Shown piece by piece: positions 1 to 4,958 of a stretch of 5,248 nt of DNA (position 1 is the first letter of the stretch; each line of letters opens with the position of its first letter). The stretch is from contig QNAO01000084.1 in NCBI GenBank assembly GCA_003641785.1, positions 1 through 5,248 on the forward strand. Direction: 5' to 3'. Source of the stretch: Thermotogae bacterium. Lineage in GTDB: Bacteria > Thermotogota > Thermotogae > Thermotogales > DSM-5069. The translations under genes and the position numbers were made by a program. The notes below the pieces were generated by a model, which saw only the letters and a list, made by a program, of their open reading frames with translations, was not told the DNA's origin and made no database searches.

Positions 1-83
1 CCCGCTTCAACAATGGAATACTCAACATATGGTAGATTATCTAAGAGTTTGTTTAGTATTTCAATTTCCATCTCAGCGGGCAT
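1..83 (-). CDS. Unidentified protein, N-terminal fragment (3' end outside window)
   Basis: This is an open reading frame of 27 complete codons running off the left edge. The peptide begins MPAEMEIEILNKLLDNLPYV and continues EYSIVEA. An in-frame TAA five codons before the ATG at 83 excludes a longer start; ATG at 71 is the only other candidate. An AAGGG lies nine bases before the ATG at 83, a weak ribosome binding site. A better GAGGTGG lies about 23 bases upstream, too far to act directly. The start looks like an amphipathic helix followed by a strand. It faintly recalls Roadblock/LC7-type N-termini (helix, LPGVE-like turn, strand), but that is a guess and I do not recognise the family. It lies 157 bases after livF in the same direction and may have its own promoter. 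That it is a real gene is fairly likely from its start region and composition; its function is unknown. Confidence 0.5.
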   Translation of the reverse strand, partial: MPAEMEIEILNKLLDNLPYVEYSIVEA

Positions 84-96
84 AGGGTTAAACCCT
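84..96. repeat. 13-base palindrome directly before the start codon of the left-edge gene
   Basis: The arms AGGGTT and AACCCT are perfectly complementary around a single central A, and the palindrome abuts the ATG at 83. On the minus-strand transcript, four pairs (AGGG with CCCU) around a five-base loop would cover the AAGGG that is the best-placed ribosome binding site. It could be a protein operator or a small translation-controlling hairpin. It could also be chance in a short sequence. Confidence 0.35.
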
Positions 97-119
97 TAAG
101 AGCAGTCCACCTCAAAGAT

Positions 120-128
120 ATTGTATCA
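120..128 (-). promoter_or_regulatory. Possible extended -10 promoter for the left-edge gene
   Basis: The minus strand reads TGATACAAT, which matches the extended -10 form TGnTATAAT with one mismatch in the hexamer. No convincing -35 lies at 16-18 bases; only a T-rich stretch does. Transcription would begin near 113 and give a leader of about 30 bases before the ATG at 83. The site lies just after the proposed liv terminator, where a new promoter would be expected. The evidence is moderate to weak. Confidence 0.3.
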
Positions 129-135
129 TTCAGTT

Positions 136-163
136 AAATTAAAAAATGATCGATTTTCAATCA
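136..163 (-). terminator. Weak candidate terminator of the liv operon
   Basis: On the minus strand TGATTGA (163-157) pairs with TCGATCA (153-147) across an AAA loop. That gives seven pairs including one G-U, followed at once by six T residues (146-141). The geometry is that of an intrinsic terminator. However, the stem has only two G-C pairs, so it would be weak, especially in a thermophile, and some read-through into the next gene is plausible. The stem's first three bases are the stop codon of the small ORF at 220-161. Confidence 0.4.
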
Positions 164-220
164 ATAAATGATGACTACGACCAGTGATAGGGCAGATAAG
201 AAAACAGTGCCCCAATTCAT
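161..220 (-). CDS. Possible 19-residue hydrophobic peptide
   Basis: An ATG 20 bases after the livF stop opens a 19-codon ORF, MNWGTVFLSALSLVVVIIY, ending in TGA. The peptide is almost wholly hydrophobic after the first four residues and is long enough to span a membrane once. A GGGAGGA lies immediately before the ATG. It is an excellent Shine-Dalgarno sequence but only one base away, which is too close by usual rules. In the same frame, a GTG at 244 overlaps the livF stop as GTGA and would give a 27-residue version. It could be a small membrane accessory of the transporter, the remnant of a longer gene, or chance. I know of no family it clearly matches; its N-terminus only loosely resembles small OadG-like membrane subunits. 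Confidence 0.25.
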   Translation of the reverse strand: MNWGTVFLSALSLVVVIIY

Positions 221-240
221 TCCTCCCAAATGCGAGAAAT

Positions 241-945
241 TCACATACCCATGTAAGCTTGTTTCACTAATTCGCTACCCAAAAGCTCTTGACCCGTCCC
301 CTGGGCAACGATTTTTCCAGTTTGGAGAATGTAGCCCCTATCAGCTATTTCCAGAGCTTCCTGAACCTTTTGTTCAACCATTAACACAGCTACACCCGTC
401 TTGTTCACGTGTTTTAGAACATCCAGCGCTTTGTCAACCATGAGCGGCATCAGTCCAAGTGACATTTCATCTACCAAAAGCAGTTTCGGTTTTGCCATAA
501 GAGCCCGCGCTATGGCAAGCATCTGCTGCTCGCCTCCAGACATGGTTTCACCTTTCTGTTTCTCTCTTTCCTTTAATACTGGGAATATCTCGTACACCCT
601 ATCTAACAGGCGGTTGACTTCCGCATCATCTTCAATTGCGTAGGCTCCCATTAGAAGGTTATCTCTGACGCTCATCTTACCAAAAATGTGCCTCCCCTCT
701 GGCACGTGTGCTATACCCAGCTTGACAATTTCATGAGCGGGGAGTTTATCTATTCTTTTGCCCATGAACTCGATACTGCCAGAGATTGGCTTCAACAATC
801 CGGATATCGCTCTCAAAATTGTTGTCTTTCCGGCTCCATTCGAACCCACCACTGAAACAAGCTCGCCTTCTCTTACTTCAAGACTAACGTCAAAAACAAC
901 TGGAACGTTGTCATACCCTGCGGTTAGTTTGTTTACTTTTAGCAT
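241..945 (-). CDS. livF: Branched-chain amino acid ABC transporter ATP-binding protein LivF
   Basis: This is one of the two cytoplasmic ATPases that power the importer, 234 residues long and normal for LivF. Walker A is GSNGAGKT at 34-41, the signature is MSGGEQQ at 135-141, and Walker B is LLLVDE at 155-160, followed by the LivF-type SLGLMP. The Q-loop position reads VPEGR (82-85 region, E83) and the switch position reads VEQK (Q192). Glu and Gln in place of the usual Gln and His are hallmarks of LivF as a family, as in the VPEGR and VEQN of E. coli LivF. The ATG at 945 is preferred because the protein then starts MLKVNKLTAGY as family members do, and GGGGGAG (959-953) lies seven bases upstream. 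The start is inside livG, overlapping it by 35 bases, so translation is probably coupled. It is the last clear gene of the operon. Confidence 0.95.
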   Translation of the reverse strand: MLKVNKLTAGYDNVPVVFDVSLEVREGELVSVVGSNGAGKTTILRAISGLLKPISGSIEFMGKRIDKLPAHEIVKLGIAHVPEGRHIFGKMSVRDNLLMGAYAIEDDAEVNRLLDRVYEIFPVLKEREKQKGETMSGGEQQMLAIARALMAKPKLLLVDEMSLGLMPLMVDKALDVLKHVNKTGVAVLMVEQKVQEALEIADRGYILQTGKIVAQGTGQELLGSELVKQAYMGM

Positions 946-1669
946 GATATCTCTCCCCCAGATAAGCTTTTATCACTTCTTCATTGTTTACAATTTCCTC
1001 GGGAGAGCCCTCGGCGATTTTTTCTCCTGCATTCAGTACGATGACTCTATTCGAAATTGGCATGATAGCTTCCATAACATGCTCAACTATTAAAAGCGTT
1101 ATGCCGTGCTGCTTGTTGAGGTTCAGACAAAGCTCCATTGCTTCCTTTGTTTCGGTTTGATTCAGACCCGCCATAGCTTCATCGAGCATTATCATTTTGG
1201 GCTTCGTGGCTAACACTCGTGCTATTTCAAGCCTTTTCTTATCTGCTGTAGTGAGACTACCAGCAAGAACGTCTTTTTTTTCTGATAGATGTGTGATCTT
1301 CAAAATTTCATCCGCTATCTTCTCTGCCTCACTACGAGAGCTTGCTCTCAAGAATGCTCCAGTGAGAATGTTTTCCTTGACGGTCATTTCTTTCAGAGGC
1401 TTAACTATTTGAAACGTGCGAGTGAGCCCCATTGATGTGATCTTGTATGGAGAAAGTCCTGTAATATCTTTTCCTTCAAAATACACTCTTCCAGAAAAAG
1501 GTTTGTAAAAACCGCTTATACAGTTAAAGATTGTGGTTTTCCCGGCCCCGTTTGGACCTATCAGACTGACTATCTCTCCCTTGTCTACAGAAAAGCTAAC
1601 GTTGTTGCTGGCAGTTAAGTTTCCAAACTTCATGGTCAGATTTTTGGCTTCAAGCATTGGTTTTGGCAT
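911..1669 (-). CDS. livG: Branched-chain amino acid ABC transporter ATP-binding protein LivG
   Basis: This is the second ATPase of the importer, 252 residues from the start chosen here. Walker A is GPNGAGKT at 38-45, the Q-loop Gln is in TRTFQ (Q87), Walker B is MIMLDE at 159-164, and the switch His is in IVEHV. The LivG-type AGLNQTE follows Walker B, and the C-terminus carries the family's AYLGE. The signature is unusual: where E. coli LivG has LAYGQQ, this protein has LTTADK (139-144), lacking the Gly and the Gln. I chose ATG at 1669 because AGAGGTG (1682-1676) sits six bases before it. GTG at 1678 lies within that ribosome binding site, and ATG at 1657 is a less likely third choice. The gene overlaps livM by 20 bases and livF by 35. 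A run of eight A residues on the coding strand (1281-1274) encodes EKK just before the signature. Confidence 0.94.
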   Translation of the reverse strand: MPKPMLEAKNLTMKFGNLTASNNVSFSVDKGEIVSLIGPNGAGKTTIFNCISGFYKPFSGRVYFEGKDITGLSPYKITSMGLTRTFQIVKPLKEMTVKENILTGAFLRASSRSEAEKIADEILKITHLSEKKDVLAGSLTTADKKRLEIARVLATKPKMIMLDEAMAGLNQTETKEAMELCLNLNKQHGITLLIVEHVMEAIMPISNRVIVLNAGEKIAEGSPEEIVNNEEVIKAYLGERYHAKSKQTNRRV

Positions 1670-2621
1670 AGAGAGCACCTCTCTTCTTGCCTCTCTTCTT
1701 CAGCAACCCGATGATTCCATGCGGTTCAAAACAGGCTATAAGAACGATGAGAGCGCCATAAATCATGAGGTCAATCCCCTTACCTGTACCACCCAAAAAC
1801 ACCCTTGTGTACTCTGAAAGAGGTATTAAGATAGCCGCCCCAATTATTGGGCCGTAGATATTTCCAAGTCCTCCAAGCACTGATAACAGAACAATCTTCA
1901 TGGATATCTCGAGGCTGAAAACCATGAATGGATCGATGTACAAGATGTACTGAGCATACAAAGTGCCTAAAAGTGCAGTCAAGGCGGAGCTTATCATCAT
2001 GGCTAACAGTTTATATTTTCTGGGGTTAATTCCAAGAGCTTCCGCTGCTTCGTGACTTTCTCGAATTGCCTTTAAATAGAAGCCCATCTTGCTCTTTTCT
2101 ATGGATCTCGCTACCATAACGATTAAGAAGAACAGCGCGAAGCCTATTAAGAAGTACGGTATTTTTGATCCATGAAACTGCATAGCGATAAAGCTATCCT
2201 CGACAACAGGTATTGAAATCCCCGTTGCTCCCTCAACATAGTCCCAGCTTACGAAGAGCTGTTTAATAATCTCCGCGACCGCCAGAGTGGCAATGGCAAA
2301 ATAATGGCCTCTCAGTCGAAAACAGGGGTAACTCACAATCACTGAAACAACAGCCGCGATGCCGGCTCCTAACAACATACCCACCCATGGGCTTACACCA
2401 AATTTGTAGAAAAGTACCGTGGAAGTGTATGCTCCAATGCCGAAAAACGCCGCGTGTCCAAAAGAAGTTTGTCCCGCAAAACCGGTGATTATATTCCAAG
2501 ATTCGCCCAGAGATGCGAATATCAGAAACATTATCATGACGTGCTGGAAATTCACGTTTGTGATGGCAAATGGAAGAACCAGCACAGCAGCGAAAATTAG
2601 ATAAAGCGCCCTGTTCTTCAT
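1650..2621 (-). CDS. livM: Branched-chain amino acid ABC transporter permease LivM
   Basis: This is one of the two inner-membrane permease subunits; it pairs with LivH to form the translocation path. It has 323 residues and about eight or more hydrophobic segments, beginning with residues 6-20 and 28-39. The family fingerprint GFAGQTSFGHAAFFGIGAY is at 47-65 and LRGHYFAIATLAVAE at 103-117. The cytoplasmic ATPase-contact loop, AIRESHEAAEALGIN, is at 185-199. The C-terminal tail is basic (KKRGKKRG). GGTGGTGA (2636-2629) includes the livH stop codon and stands seven bases before the ATG, so livM translation is likely coupled to livH. The gap after livH is only seven bases. E. coli LivM is longer because of an N-terminal extension; this shorter form is common in other bacteria. 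Confidence 0.95.
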   Translation of the reverse strand: MKNRALYLIFAAVLVLPFAITNVNFQHVMIMFLIFASLGESWNIITGFAGQTSFGHAAFFGIGAYTSTVLFYKFGVSPWVGMLLGAGIAAVVSVIVSYPCFRLRGHYFAIATLAVAEIIKQLFVSWDYVEGATGISIPVVEDSFIAMQFHGSKIPYFLIGFALFFLIVMVARSIEKSKMGFYLKAIRESHEAAEALGINPRKYKLLAMMISSALTALLGTLYAQYILYIDPFMVFSLEISMKIVLLSVLGGLGNIYGPIIGAAILIPLSEYTRVFLGGTGKGIDLMIYGALIVLIACFEPHGIIGLLKKRGKKRGALYAKTNA

Positions 2622-2628
2622 TACTTAC

Positions 2629-3483
2629 TCACCACCCAAAAAGACCTTTTGGCCTGAACTGCAGTACTAACAGATAGATCAAAAATGCGATTGCATATTT
2701 AAACTGTGTTCCGAGGTAGAATCCACCGAGTGTTTCAGCAAGACCAATCAGTATACCAGCGTAGAAAGCGCCCCAGATGTTGCCAAATCCACCCAGTGCC
2801 ACGATAACGAAAGCCAGCAATCCGTACATCGCACCACACTCGGGATACACAGGGAAGGTGTTTGCTAACAGAGCGCCTGCAACACCAACACACGCTCCAG
2901 AAATCGCGAACGTTATGGCATATATCCGCTCGGTATTGACACCCATGAGCTCTGCTATGTCTTTACTCTGTGCCGTGGCTTGAATAGCTCTTCCAGTTTT
3001 CGTTTTCTTTATCAGCAACGCTATTATCAAAGTCATCGCAAAACTTCCCACGGCGGCAACGAGTTGTGGCAGACCTATTATAAGATCCCCTATGATAAAT
3101 CTCTTGTCTGTGAGCAAGGATTCACTCACAAATCGATAATTGGGACTCCACAGAAACTGTGCCAGATTTCTAATGAAAAGACTCAAGCCAAAAGTCGCAA
3201 GAAGAGCCATTAAGCCGGGGGCATTCGCCACACGCTTCACAACAAGCTTGTAAGTTAAAACTCCCACCAGAGCAACCACACCCACAGCAATTGGCAGAGA
3301 TGCTAAAGGATCAAATTTTAGAAGCGCGTACAACCAGAAAGTCGTATACATAGAAATCATCAAAAACTCTCCGTGGGCGAAATTTATTATGTCCATGAGT
3401 CCCCATACAAGTGTTAGACCAACGGCTACAAGTGAGTAAACAGAACCAATTAAAACACCTGTTAGAAGCACCTGTAAAAGCAT
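2629..3483 (-). CDS. livH: Branched-chain amino acid ABC transporter permease LivH
   Basis: This is the partner permease of LivM, 284 residues from the chosen start, with around eight hydrophobic segments. The LivH fingerprint is clear: GLTLVWGLMDIINFAHGEF spans 22-40, with NFAHGE at 34-39. The ATPase-contact loop reads AQSKDIAELMGVN, VALGGFGNIWGAFYAG lies near the end, and the protein ends in the usual FRPKGLFG. Two ATG codons lie six bases apart, at 3489 and 3483. GAGAGGGG (3497-3490) touches the first but stands six bases before the second, so 3483 is preferred; using 3489 would add only Met-His. The gene follows livK after 68 bases, which hold a stable hairpin, and its stop codon lies within the livM ribosome binding site. 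Confidence 0.95.
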   Translation of the reverse strand: MLLQVLLTGVLIGSVYSLVAVGLTLVWGLMDIINFAHGEFLMISMYTTFWLYALLKFDPLASLPIAVGVVALVGVLTYKLVVKRVANAPGLMALLATFGLSLFIRNLAQFLWSPNYRFVSESLLTDKRFIIGDLIIGLPQLVAAVGSFAMTLIIALLIKKTKTGRAIQATAQSKDIAELMGVNTERIYAITFAISGACVGVAGALLANTFPVYPECGAMYGLLAFVIVALGGFGNIWGAFYAGILIGLAETLGGFYLGTQFKYAIAFLIYLLVLQFRPKGLFGW

Positions 3484-3489
3484 GTGCAT

Positions 3490-3497
3490 CCCCTCTC
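3490..3497 (-). promoter_or_regulatory. livH ribosome binding site (decides start)
   Basis: GAGAGGGG on the minus strand lies zero bases from ATG 3489 and six bases from ATG 3483, so it favours the second. The five bases TCAAA (3509-3505) can pair with TTTGA (3500-3496) across a four-base loop. That pairing would cover the first two bases of the site, a small and possibly unimportant hairpin. Confidence 0.6.
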
Positions 3498-3510
3498 AAA
3501 GTATTTTGAA

Positions 3511-3531
3511 TGGGGGGCAAACAGCCCCCCA
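3511..3531. repeat. GC-rich intercistronic hairpin between livK and livH
   Basis: TGGGGGGC (3511-3518) and GCCCCCCA (3524-3531) are perfect complements around a five-base loop, giving eight pairs, seven of them G-C. On the minus-strand transcript it lies 20 bases after the livK stop and ends 13 bases before the livH ribosome binding site. No T run follows (the next bases are TTCAAAATAC), so it is not a standard intrinsic terminator. Similar stem-loops between a binding-protein gene and its permease genes, as in malE-malF, protect the upstream mRNA from 3' decay and let the binding protein be made in excess. That role is inferred here. Confidence 0.8.
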
Positions 3532-3551
3532 AATCTCTTGTATTGATTCAC

Positions 3552-4808
3552 TTATCGGTCTTTCCAAGCTGGGAAGTAGGGTACTGGTTCCTTTGTTTGA
3601 TAGGTCTCAGGCCACACTGCTTCGTAGACTCCATCCAAGATCTGCGTCATAACTGATGCGGAATAGATATTCTGGCCATCTGGTCCGAACTTAATCTTAC
3701 CAGATACAAAGTAGGGAGCAGCGAATTCGTGATCTTTCAGAACACTGAGTATTTTTTCGGGATCAGTCGAACCCGCGAGGTTAATCGCTTCTGCTATGAC
3801 CATCGCTGAGGCGAAGTCCTCCAGAGTTGGACCATCGATATCTACCTCGGCCTTTACTTTGTAGATATCGTCGATTTTAGCAAGAATCGGCATTTTCTCA
3901 AAAAGTGCTGGAGTTGTTGCAGCCGGTCCCGAGAAATAATCGGCATCTTTGCCGAGGTTTATTACAAACTGTGGATCTTGATATCCTCCGCAGTATGAAA
4001 GAACCGCCTTGGGAACCACATTGAATTCTTTGTACTTCTTAACGAACATGGTCATGTCACCGATATAGGAAGCGTGGAATATGGCATCGGGCTTCGCAGC
4101 TTTGATTTTCTGAACTTCAATGTCGACATTTGTTGCACTTGTTGGATACTTTACATCGGCTACCAATTTAAATCCATATTCTTCATAGTTCTTTATTTTT
4201 TCTTTCACCATTTGCGCTGCGTGCACACCGTATTCATTGTCAACATACACAACCGCGATCCTGTGAATTCCCGCGTCGAATTTCTCGTTTAAATAGTTCA
4301 GGTAGTCAAAGAAGAAAACAGTTTCCATACCATCGTGAGGTGCTATCCTCGTAAACCATTTGAGATTTCTCTCAGTTAAAGCGGCTGAGCTGGAAGAACC
4401 GGCTACGAAAGGTATTCCATACTTCTCTGCTATCTGGCTTGCTGGTTTCGTTGCAGAACTGTGATAGCAGCCTATCAAAGCGACAACTCCTTCATTGCGT
4501 ATTAGTCTTTCTGCTTCTGACATCGCAATTTCTGGATTTGCTTGATGGTCGGCGAAGACAAATTCTACCTTTGCACCGCCAAGGTTAGGAAGCCCCGCGG
4601 CTTGAGCTAACTCCAATCCTATTTCTGGATACGTGCCGTTGATAATCTCTTGGGCAACCTCAACTGCATACTTGAGCTTGTATCCAGTTGCGGCTGCTGG
4701 CCCCGTGAGAGGAAAGATCGCGCCAATCTTAATGACAGGAACTTCACCGGCCATAACCATACTGACCAAAAATACAGCTAACAACAGTAACAGCATGACC
4801 CTTTTCAT
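3552..4808 (-). CDS. livK: Branched-chain amino acid ABC transporter substrate-binding protein (LivK/LivJ type)
   Basis: This is the extracytoplasmic receptor that captures the ligand and presents it to LivHM; 418 residues, Peripla_BP_6 family. Residues 1-20 are a Sec signal peptide (KR, then LLLLLAVFLVSMV) ending VMA before GE, a type I cleavage site. There is no lipobox Cys. LTGPAAATG at 34-42 is the family's first ligand loop. GCYHSSATKPAS (113-124) and SSSSAALT (138-145) align with the LIV-binding protein stretches GHLCSSSTQPAS and GATAPELT, which bind the amino acid's carboxylate and amino groups. It is about 50 residues longer than E. coli LivK (369). Part of the excess is a segment around 55-80 (NGTYPEIG to GLPNLGGAK) found in a divergent subfamily, so the ligand may be another amino acid or an amide. 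ATG 4808 is preceded at six bases by GGGGGTGA. Confidence 0.93.
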   Translation of the reverse strand: MKRVMLLLLLAVFLVSMVMAGEVPVIKIGAIFPLTGPAAATGYKLKYAVEVAQEIINGTYPEIGLELAQAAGLPNLGGAKVEFVFADHQANPEIAMSEAERLIRNEGVVALIGCYHSSATKPASQIAEKYGIPFVAGSSSSAALTERNLKWFTRIAPHDGMETVFFFDYLNYLNEKFDAGIHRIAVVYVDNEYGVHAAQMVKEKIKNYEEYGFKLVADVKYPTSATNVDIEVQKIKAAKPDAIFHASYIGDMTMFVKKYKEFNVVPKAVLSYCGGYQDPQFVINLGKDADYFSGPAATTPALFEKMPILAKIDDIYKVKAEVDIDGPTLEDFASAMVIAEAINLAGSTDPEKILSVLKDHEFAAPYFVSGKIKFGPDGQNIYSASVMTQILDGVYEAVWPETYQTKEPVPYFPAWKDR

Positions 4809-4814
4809 ACTCTT

Positions 4815-4822
4815 TCACCCCC
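4815..4822 (-). promoter_or_regulatory. livK ribosome binding site
   Basis: GGGGGTGA matches the full anti-Shine-Dalgarno complement GGAGGTGA at seven of eight positions and ends six bases before the livK ATG. It is the strongest such site in the operon, as expected for a binding protein made in excess. Bases 4823-4817 (AGGGGGT) can pair with ATCCCCT at 4891-4885 in the same leader, seven pairs with one G-U, which would hide it. Confidence 0.8.
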
Positions 4823-4846
4823 TGCTTTGAAATGCATAATTCGAAA

Positions 4847-4869
4847 ATGTTGTTCCGCCAACACAACAT
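4847..4869. repeat. Hairpin in the livK leader
   Basis: On the minus strand ATGTTGT (4869-4863) and ACAACAT (4853-4847) are perfect complements with a nine-base loop, GTTGGCGGA. Three further T residues follow, too few for a convincing terminator. The hairpin lies between the livK ribosome binding site and the upstream segment able to pair with it, so it could help bring the two together. Confidence 0.5.
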
Positions 4870-4882
4870 GCAAAATCATCGC

Positions 4883-4924
4883 TTAGGGGATCTCGGTTCG
4901 ATTGCTAACAAAATCTATATACAT
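4883..4924 (-). other. Candidate 13-codon upstream ORF at the start of the livK leader
   Basis: ATG at 4924 lies almost at the predicted transcription start and opens MYIDFVSNRTEIP, ending with TAA at 4885-4883. It has no Shine-Dalgarno site and could only be read as a leaderless or near-leaderless ORF. Its last codons overlap ATCCCCT, the segment complementary to the livK ribosome binding site. Its reality depends on the exact transcription start, so confidence is low. Confidence 0.15.
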
Positions 4925-4935
4925 AAGTAATATAG
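4915..4935. promoter_or_regulatory. Operator-like dyad over the livK -10 and transcription start
   Basis: CTATAT (4935-4930) and ATATAG (4920-4915) on the minus strand are perfect inverted repeats nine bases apart. Inside them TAC (4929-4927) and GTA (4922-4920) are also complementary. The dyad overlaps the -10 hexamer and the predicted start site, where a repressor would block transcription. AT-rich dyads are common around promoters, so this is suggestive only. Confidence 0.4.
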
Positions 4936-4958
4936 CAAAAAGGATGTTATGCAGTCAA
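4929..4958 (-). promoter_or_regulatory. Sigma-A promoter of the liv operon
   Basis: The minus strand carries TTGACT (4958-4953) and TATATT (4934-4929) separated by 18 bases, with TG one base before the -10 as in extended -10 promoters. These match TTGACA and TATAAT at five of six positions each. Transcription should begin near 4924-4921, leaving a leader of about 114 bases before livK. It is the only strong promoter I see ahead of the five liv genes, which are otherwise too closely packed for internal ones. Confidence 0.75.

Larger units (their letters stand above)
4805..4879 (-). other. Candidate leader ORF, 24 codons, overlapping livK start by ATGA
   Basis: ATG at 4879 opens a frame beginning MILHVVLAEQ and ending GGERV, with its TGA overlapping the livK ATG as ATGA. 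Five of the first seven residues are Ile, Leu or Val, which would fit a leader peptide sensing branched-chain amino acids. No good ribosome binding site precedes it. It follows a shorter in-frame ORF after TAA-GCG. Short ORFs of this size arise often by chance, so confidence is low. Confidence 0.2.

Noticed and set aside
4..14. 11-base repeat GCTTCAACAAT, also at 789-799
   Set aside because: The two copies lie in unrelated coding sequences with no further similarity around them; chance is sufficient.
168..443. Plus-strand ORF of 91 codons at the left side
   Set aside because: Its second half is antisense to the clear livF frame. It lacks a ribosome binding site and has a Pro/Cys-rich composition typical of a shadow frame.
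758..1093. Plus-strand ORF of 111 codons, with similar ones at 401-643, 1197-1412 and 1533-1817
   Set aside because: All are antisense to livF, livG or the livM end, which have full motif sets. The predicted proteins show no family features.
2263..2499. Minus-strand ORF of 78 codons inside livM, and another at 3311-3532 over livH
   Set aside because: These are alternative frames within genes whose main frame carries family fingerprints. Their composition is rich in Cys, Trp and His and unlike a real product.
3511..3531. Hairpin after livK read as an intrinsic terminator
   Set aside because: No T run follows on either strand, and the downstream permease genes have no other visible promoter, so complete termination here would silence them.
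4843..4869. Leader hairpin read as a classical attenuator terminator
   Set aside because: Only three T residues follow the stem, which is itself mostly A-T with a nine-base loop. It is too weak to call a terminator.
4895..4905. GGTTCGATTGC on the plus strand, resembling a tRNA T-loop
   Set aside because: No matching acceptor stem, anticodon arm or D-arm can be built around it, and it lies within the liv leader.
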